This document shows, piece after piece, positions 59,269 through 64,000 of a DNA stretch of 64,000 bases. A model generated the notes under the pieces. That model saw nothing but the letters and a program-made list of their open reading frames with translations. It did not search any database and had not been told where the DNA came from. Origin of the DNA: CAKRJP01 sp963658085. GTDB lineage: Bacteria > Bacillota > Clostridia > Lachnospirales > Lachnospiraceae. The position numbers and the translations under genes were made by a program. Within the stretch, counting starts at the first letter, position 1. Every line of letters starts with the position of its first letter. The stretch spans positions 1 through 64,000 of the forward strand of contig CAVKOU010000005.1 in assembly GCA_963658085.1 (NCBI GenBank), read 5' to 3'.

Positions 59269-60564
59269 TCAATCGATTATTTGATTGTGTTTTTCAATTT
59301 GTACATTCACGATCTTATTTACGACATTTTCAGTAAATTTACTGCCAATTTTAACATACTCCTTGGTATGTCCTATCTGAATTACTTCCCCGTCCCTCAT
59401 GATTTCTTCCTCAATCAGGACTTCCTGCGTAGTGCCGATTAAAGCCTCCTCATAGGCTTTTTTCTTTTTCTTTCCAAGCTCGATCAGTTCTGCACTTCTT
59501 TCAGCCTTAATAGCATCCGGTATCTGATCCGGCATTTTATCTGCTACGGTTCCTGCTCTTCTTGAATATTTAAAAATATGAGTCTCATAGAAATCTACCT
59601 TATCCACAAAGGCCTTGGATTCTTCAAATTCTTCCTTAGTCTCTCCCGGGAATCCTACAATCACATCTGTTGTAAGAGCCGGATTTTTAAAATATTTTCG
59701 GAGAAGGCAACATTTTTCATAATACTCTTCTGCGGTATAACGGCGATTCATGCGCCTTAAGGTTGCATTGCAGCCGCTCTGAAGGGAAAGATGAAAGTGG
59801 GGACAAATTTTTTTCATCTTTGAAAGCTTCTCTGCGAATTCCTCTGTAATGATTCTTGGCTCCAAGGATCCCAAACGGATTCGATCAATTCCTTCTACCC
59901 CGTGGATAGCCTCGATCAAATTCAAAAGATTATCTTCAATATCTACTCCATAGGAGCTAAGATGGATTCCGGTAAGCACCACTTCCCGGTATCCGTTTTT
60001 TGCCAACTGTTTTACTTCCTCCACCACGCTGTCTTTTGCTCTGCTTCGAACACGACCTCTGGCATAAGGAATAATACAATAGGAACAAAATTGATTACAA
60101 CCATCCTGCACCTTGATATATGCTCTGGTATGTTCCCCGGTCTGAGACAAAGTAAGTTCCTCATACTCATTGGTATGATTGATATCGATCACGGAAGATT
60201 CTATTAAATTCTCCTCTTTTCCACAGGAAGCCTCATACTCTGCAAGAATTTCCACAATATTCTTCTTTTTATTATTCCCCACTACAATATCGATACATGG
60301 ATCCACCTGATCCTTCATGGCCTGGACATAACATCCGCAAGCCACCACAATGGCATTCTCATTCATCTTCTTGGCCCGATGCAGCATTTGTCTGGACTTA
60401 CGATCTGCAATATTGGTTACCGTACAGGTATTGATGATATAAATATCCGCACCTTCTTTAAAAGGAACAATCTCATATCCGTTATTTGCCAGCATTTCCT
60501 GCATAGCTTCTGTTTCGTAAGCATTTACCTTACAACCTAAGTTATGTAATGCCACTTTCTTCAT
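59269..60564 (-). CDS. mtaB: tRNA t6A37 methylthiotransferase MtaB
   Basis: A 431-residue radical SAM methylthiotransferase. The UPF0004 domain starts NLGCKVNAYETEAM with cluster-binding cysteines (also TCTVTN and ACGCYVQA). The SAM cluster motif is CNQFCSYCIIPYARGRVRS, and a C-terminal TRAM-like part follows from about residue 370. It turns N6-threonylcarbamoyladenosine-37 of some tRNAs into its 2-methylthio form. MiaB and RimO are related, but the N-terminal GCKVNAYE signature is MtaB-like. It lies at the left end of a gap facing the HPr-like gene. Confidence 0.95.
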   Translation of the reverse strand: MKKVALHNLGCKVNAYETEAMQEMLANNGYEIVPFKEGADIYIINTCTVTNIADRKSRQMLHRAKKMNENAIVVACGCYVQAMKDQVDPCIDIVVGNNKKKNIVEILAEYEASCGKEENLIESSVIDINHTNEYEELTLSQTGEHTRAYIKVQDGCNQFCSYCIIPYARGRVRSRAKDSVVEEVKQLAKNGYREVVLTGIHLSSYGVDIEDNLLNLIEAIHGVEGIDRIRLGSLEPRIITEEFAEKLSKMKKICPHFHLSLQSGCNATLRRMNRRYTAEEYYEKCCLLRKYFKNPALTTDVIVGFPGETKEEFEESKAFVDKVDFYETHIFKYSRRAGTVADKMPDQIPDAIKAERSAELIELGKKKKKAYEEALIGTTQEVLIEEEIMRDGEVIQIGHTKEYVKIGSKFTENVVNKIVNVQIEKHNQIID

Positions 60565-60705
60565 TTCTTATGACCTCTCTTTTATATTCTGATCTCCCGC
60601 ACATTCGTTTCCAAAAAATCTATAATTTTTCTGGTATTCCCCAGTATTCAAAAGAATTTCTGATATATCCTAAGGAATTCTTAATAGCATCCTTTAAAGA
60701 AAATC
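60565..60705. other. Divergent intergenic stretch
   Basis: The gap between mtaB and the HPr-like gene must hold both their promoters. Only the plus-strand promoter at 60706-60734 is clear. AT-rich DNA with no good minus-strand promoter was recognised. Confidence 0.4.
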
Positions 60706-60734
60706 TTGACTTTTAGAATCCATACTTTTAAGAT
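60706..60734 (+). promoter_or_regulatory. Promoter of the HPr-like gene
   Basis: TTGACT (60706-60711), 17 nt, TAAGAT (60729-60734). It is about 40 nt before the start codon. Confidence 0.75.
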
Positions 60735-60774
60735 ATTTGTAGGTGAAACAAAATCTATGCAGGAGGTTTATGCA

Positions 60775-61029
60775 ATGAAAAAAATTAAAATTTTAGTTAA
60801 TACTATCGCTAAAGTTAATTCCTTTAACCGTGACCTTCTTCCTTTCGATTCTGATATCGATCTTGTTCAGGGAAGATATACTGTTGATGGAAAATCTATT
60901 ATGGGTATCTTCAGCTTGAACCTGTTAGAGCCTATTACAGCTATCATTCACGAGGAGAATGGCGAGTTAGATGCTCTCTTAGAGAAGCTTCAGCCATATA
61001 TCGTTGAATCAGAAGATTCTGAAGCTTAA
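60775..61029 (+). CDS. HPr-like protein lacking the active-site histidine
   Basis: An 84-residue protein with the HPr fold. The motif KSIMGIFSL around S41 matches the regulatory Ser46 site of HPr that HPr kinase uses. The region that should carry His15 in a LHARP motif reads AKVNSFNRD, with no histidine, so it cannot accept phosphate from enzyme I. This recalls Crh of B. subtilis, which lacks His15 but keeps Ser46 and acts with CcpA. A regulatory role is thus likely but not proven. AGGAGG is 8 nt before the ATG at 60775. It is the only protein gene on the plus strand and has its own promoter and terminator. Confidence 0.88.
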   Translation: MKKIKILVNTIAKVNSFNRDLLPFDSDIDLVQGRYTVDGKSIMGIFSLNLLEPITAIIHEENGELDALLEKLQPYIVESEDSEA

Positions 61030-61049
61030 TTTTTTTTATCAAGTTTTTC

Positions 61050-61084
61050 AAAAAGGTCAGATGTTTTTCATCTGACCTTTTTTC
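61050..61084. terminator. Bidirectional terminator between HPr-like gene and thiI
   Basis: GGTCAGATG (61055-61063) pairs with CATCTGACC (61069-61077) around a 5-nt loop. Six T residues follow on the plus strand, and TTTTT on the minus strand, so it serves both converging genes. Confidence 0.92.
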
Positions 61085-61104
61085 ATTGCTCACATATCTT
61101 GAAT

Positions 61105-62286
61105 TTATTTCACTTCTATAATTTCCACAGTATCCAACGCTTCCTGCATCAAACGATCAATATCCTCGGAAAGGTTTTCCTCGGAGCGACGGATTACTTC
61201 GATGTTCGGCTTTGTTACCGGATGCTTTGCTACAAAAATAGTACAGCAATCTTCGTAAGGCAAAATAGAAGTCTCATAGGTATCGATCTTTTCAGAAATA
61301 TCTACAATCTCCTGCTTATCAAATCCGATTACCGGGCGATATACCGGCATGGTACATACATCATTAGTAGCCGCAAGACTCTGCATGGTCTGGCTTGCCA
61401 CCTGACCGATACTCTCTCCGGTAATCAGTCCCAGACATCCGTCCTTCTTTGCAAAATGCTCTGCAATTCGCATCATGTATCTTCTCATGATAATGGTCAA
61501 CTCATCATGAGGACACTTCTCGTAAATATATAACTGAATGTCTGTAAAATTCACCACATGAAGCTTAATAGGTCCTGAATATCTTGCCACGATCTTTGCA
61601 AGATCCACAACCTTCTGTTTTGCTCTCTCACTGGTATATGGCGGTGCATGGAAGTAAGTGGCCTCCAGAGCAACCCCTCTCTTGGAGATCATATACCCCG
61701 CCACCGGGCTGTCAATTCCTCCGGATAATAAAAGCATGGCACTTCCGTTGGTTCCTACCGGCATGCCACCTGCTCCCGGAATAATCTGAGAATATACATA
61801 AATCTCATTTCGAACTTCTACATTCAGCATAACCTGTGGGTGATGTACATCCACCTTGGTCTCCGGAAATGCTTCTAAAATTGCCTCTCCCAGATCACAG
61901 TTAATCTCCATAGAGTTCTTTGGATAAGATTTTCTCGCACGTCTGGACTCCACCTTAAAGGTAAGATTCTTGTCCGGATACATCTCGTCCATATAAGCCA
62001 CTACATCTTTCTTTAACTGATCAAATCCCTGATCCTCCATACGGACAACCGGGCAGATTCCCACCAAACCAAAGACTCTTGTAAGGTGGGCTACTGTATC
62101 CTCATAATCATAATCTCCTTCGCAATCTACATAGATTCTTGCCTGGGACTTGTGAACATTAAATTCTCCCTCTACGTCCTTTAAAGCATAACGAACCTGG
62201 CGTACCAGGGCATCCTCAAAGAGATACCGGTTCTTTCCCTTGATACCGATCTCTCCGTATTTTAATAAAAATGTATGAAATCTCAT
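61105..62286 (-). CDS. thiI: tRNA 4-thiouridine sulfurtransferase ThiI
   Basis: A 393-residue enzyme that puts sulfur on U8 of tRNA. An N-terminal ferredoxin-like and THUMP region (LKYGEIGIKGKNRYLFEDAL) precedes the PP-loop ATP site LLSGGIDSPVAGYMISKRG. At 393 residues it lacks the C-terminal rhodanese domain of E. coli ThiI (482 residues), as in other Firmicutes, so sulfur comes directly from a dedicated desulfurase, encoded just upstream. GGAG stands 8 nt before the ATG. It may also serve thiamine synthesis, which needs the rhodanese domain, so that is unlikely here. Confidence 0.97.
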   Translation of the reverse strand: MRFHTFLLKYGEIGIKGKNRYLFEDALVRQVRYALKDVEGEFNVHKSQARIYVDCEGDYDYEDTVAHLTRVFGLVGICPVVRMEDQGFDQLKKDVVAYMDEMYPDKNLTFKVESRRARKSYPKNSMEINCDLGEAILEAFPETKVDVHHPQVMLNVEVRNEIYVYSQIIPGAGGMPVGTNGSAMLLLSGGIDSPVAGYMISKRGVALEATYFHAPPYTSERAKQKVVDLAKIVARYSGPIKLHVVNFTDIQLYIYEKCPHDELTIIMRRYMMRIAEHFAKKDGCLGLITGESIGQVASQTMQSLAATNDVCTMPVYRPVIGFDKQEIVDISEKIDTYETSILPYEDCCTIFVAKHPVTKPNIEVIRRSEENLSEDIDRLMQEALDTVEIIEVK

Positions 62287-62303
62287 TTAAAATTCTCCTT
62301 CAC

Positions 62304-63464
62304 CTAATGTCTCGTATATTTCCGAAGCATCGGTACTATATTATATAGAATCTCTAATGTCTCGTCAATCTCTTCCCTGGTGGTAAATTCCGACAGACTA
62401 AATCTTAAGGTAGAATCTAAATACTCTCTTCCTGTGCCAATTCCTTTAAGAACCCCACTGATTCCCGGATGATTAGAGGCACAGGCGGAACCGGAAGATA
62501 CATAAATCCCTTTATCCTCTAAGGAGTGAAGTAACACCTCGCTTCGAACCCCTGCAAATCCCACACTGATAATATGGGGAGCGGAGGTCTCATCGTCAAG
62601 CCCATGGATCTTAGTATTCTCAATTTTCTCAAAACCTTCGATGAAATAATTTTTCAATTCCCGCATATGGTTGATCTTTTCATCAAAATTCTTATAGATC
62701 ATTTCCGCTGCCAGACCGATTCCCGCAATTCCCGGCACATTCTCTGTTCCGGAGCGTATATTTTTCTGCTGCTCGCCGCCGAAAATAATAGGCCTTATTT
62801 TAACTTTTTCACCGATATACAAGACTCCCGTCCCCTTAGGGCCATGGATCTTATGACCACTGATTGAAAGCATATCCACCCCTAACTTCTTAGGATGAAT
62901 CTTATATTTTCCAAAGCCCTGAACGGCATCTACATGAAATAAGATGTCCTGATTGTATTTTTTTACAATGTTCACTGCTTCCTCTATCGGTTGCACAGAA
63001 CCGATCTCATTATTTACATACATAATGGATACAAGAATGGTATCCTCACAGAGGGCATTTTTTAAAGCATCCAAACGAATTCGCCCCGTCTCATCTACAG
63101 GAAGATAAGTAACCCGAAAGCCCTCTTCCGCCTCAAGATATGCCATGGTATTTAAAATCGCCGGGTGCTCGATAGAGGAAGTGATCAAATGCTTTCCCGC
63201 TCTTTTATTGGCTCTGGCTGCCCCAATCAAGGCCAGATTATCACTCTCCGTTCCTCCGGATGTAAAATAAATCTCCTTCTCCTGAACCTTTAAAAGTTTT
63301 GCAAATATCTCTTTTGCATGCTTTATATAGTTTTCTCCTTCCACACCTTTCATGTGCAAAGAAGAGGGATTACCATAATCCTGGCACATTACCTTTTTTA
63401 CAAGATCTCCCACTTCTTCATAAGCCTTCGTTGTGGCAGAATTATCTAAATAGATTTCCTTCAT
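62304..63464 (-). CDS. Cysteine desulfurase (NifS/IscS family, ThiI partner)
   Basis: A 386-residue PLP enzyme that takes sulfur from cysteine. It begins KEIYLDNSATTKAYEEV. The PLP lysine lies in MLSISGHKIHGPKGTGVLYI. The mobile loop with the catalytic cysteine reads VSSGSACASNHPGISGVLKG. It lies 17 nt before thiI, so it is likely the NifZ-type sulfur donor for tRNA thiolation, as in B. subtilis nifZ-thiI. The ATG at 63464 has GGAG 7 nt upstream; a TTG at 63470 is less likely. No iron-sulfur scaffold genes are adjacent. Confidence 0.95.
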   Translation of the reverse strand: MKEIYLDNSATTKAYEEVGDLVKKVMCQDYGNPSSLHMKGVEGENYIKHAKEIFAKLLKVQEKEIYFTSGGTESDNLALIGAARANKRAGKHLITSSIEHPAILNTMAYLEAEEGFRVTYLPVDETGRIRLDALKNALCEDTILVSIMYVNNEIGSVQPIEEAVNIVKKYNQDILFHVDAVQGFGKYKIHPKKLGVDMLSISGHKIHGPKGTGVLYIGEKVKIRPIIFGGEQQKNIRSGTENVPGIAGIGLAAEMIYKNFDEKINHMRELKNYFIEGFEKIENTKIHGLDDETSAPHIISVGFAGVRSEVLLHSLEDKGIYVSSGSACASNHPGISGVLKGIGTGREYLDSTLRFSLSEFTTREEIDETLEILYNIVPMLRKYTRH

Positions 63465-63559
63465 GATCAAACTCCATATCTATGTCATTTTATATTTTGT
63501 AAACGATGCACTTGTCTTCTCACTCAAAACCAATAAAAATCTGCACCGAAGTCCCATTA

Positions 63560-64000
63560 CTATTGTTCCAGATGGAACATTAGTACCGACAGGGTAGTAA
63601 GTCCCGCAGTCTCTGTCCGAAGAATTCTTTTTCCCAAAGTAACCGATTTTGCTCCCATAGAAATGGCAGCTTTCACCTCTTCCACTTCGAATCCTCCCTC
63701 AGGTCCGATAAAAATACCGACAGACTCTCCCGGACGGATTCCCTCAATAACAGCTTTGGTTTCTTTCATTCCCTCAGCAAGCTCGTAAGGAATCAAAACT
63801 ACATCCAGCTCCTTTGCATAGGAAAGCGCTTCCTTGTAGCTCATGACCTCATGAACCCTTGGGATATAGCCTCTTCCCGCCTGCTTTGCCGCACTCTCAG
63901 CAATCTGCTGCCATCTGGCCACCTTCTTTAACGCCTTCTTCTCATCCAGCCTCACCACCGCACGTTTCGTGGCTACCGGAATCACTTCATAGGCTCCAAG
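63560..64000 (-). CDS. rsmE: 16S rRNA (uracil(1498)-N3)-methyltransferase, partial
   Basis: The C-terminal 146 residues of an RsmE-type SPOUT methyltransferase; the gene runs off the right edge, so the start is not seen. The knot motifs are VGIFIGPEGGFEVEEVKAAI and LGKRILRTETAGLTTLSVLM. ARWQQIAESAAKQAGRGYIP is also typical. It methylates U1498 of 16S rRNA. It lies 95 nt upstream of the cysteine desulfurase gene in the same orientation, and the two may be cotranscribed. Apart from the window edge the frame is intact. Confidence 0.93.
   Translation of the reverse strand, partial: LGAYEVIPVATKRAVVRLDEKKALKKVARWQQIAESAAKQAGRGYIPRVHEVMSYKEALSYAKELDVVLIPYELAEGMKETKAVIEGIRPGESVGIFIGPEGGFEVEEVKAAISMGAKSVTLGKRILRTETAGLTTLSVLMFHLEQ

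Noticed and set aside
1..64000. CRISPR array, prophage or insertion sequence
   Set aside because: No regularly spaced identical repeats with unique spacers, no transposase or integrase genes, and no terminal inverted repeats were seen. The short-period repeats at 23.6, 40.9 and 53.8 kb are operator-like.

Overview
The window is a 64 kb chromosomal stretch from a low-to-moderate G+C Firmicute, most probably a Clostridia member of the Lachnospiraceae. The evidence is the gene content: a six-cysteine SCIFF peptide with its radical SAM maturase, CodY, a CIRCE-controlled groESL operon, RNase J, IreB, a TrmR/U32 tRNA-modification pair, HemZ, fused SecDF and an MraZ-led division cluster. Nearly every gene lies on the minus strand. 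The exceptions are one tRNA-Gly and one HPr-like gene. No CRISPR array, insertion sequence, prophage or rRNA operon was seen. The gene at the right edge (rsmE) is cut by the window end.

Layout from left to right; transcription mostly runs right to left. (1) 1-3.5 kb: hom, a MATE exporter and a coupled MarR regulator. (2) 3.6 kb: a solitary tRNA-Gly(GCC) with its own promoter and terminator on the plus strand. (3) 3.9-18.1 kb: a long housekeeping series reading scfA, scfB, secDF, recJ, apt, rel, an MBL-fold hydrolase, hemZ, hisS, aspS. (4) 18.2-24.6 kb: an accessory catabolic operon with a DeoR-family regulator. It encodes a PdxA2-type dehydrogenase, a DUF1537 acid-sugar kinase, a KdgT-type permease, a YcxB-like membrane protein, an RpiB homologue and a TIM homologue. 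It looks like a pathway for four-carbon acid sugars. The RpiB and TIM homologues carry active-site or signature changes that suggest tetrulose-phosphate substrates.

(5) 24.7-31.6 kb: pyrH, frr, uppS, cdsA, dxr, rseP, plus an HD-domain protein and trpS. (6) 31.7-41 kb: the division and wall cluster mraZ, rsmH, ftsL, a class B PBP, mraY, murD, ftsQ and ftsZ. It lacks murE, murF, murG and ftsA. FtsQ and the PBP end in extracellular Tyr/Ser/Asp/Gly-rich tails, and FtsZ has a Gln/Tyr repeat linker. (7) 41.2-47.7 kb: a small membrane protein, DegV, an FtsW/RodA/SpoVE protein, guaB and groESL. (8) 47.8-53.8 kb: comM, dprA, topA, codY and an unknown 99-residue protein. (9) 54-60.6 kb: mtaB, ireB, ruvX, a DUF1292 protein, a Fur-family regulator, RNase J, TrmR and a U32 hydroxylase. 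(10) 60.8-64 kb: an HPr-like protein without its phosphorylatable His (plus strand), thiI, a cysteine desulfurase and partial rsmE.

The most interesting parts are the acid-sugar operon with its isomerase pair and its two operators of three 11-bp repeats, the Tyr-rich tails shared by neighbouring divisome proteins, the His-less HPr-like protein, the alternative hairpins in the ftsZ leader, and several clear cis-elements (seven MraZ boxes, CIRCE with an extra half-site). Promoters, terminators and start codons were assigned by eye, and no database search was run.
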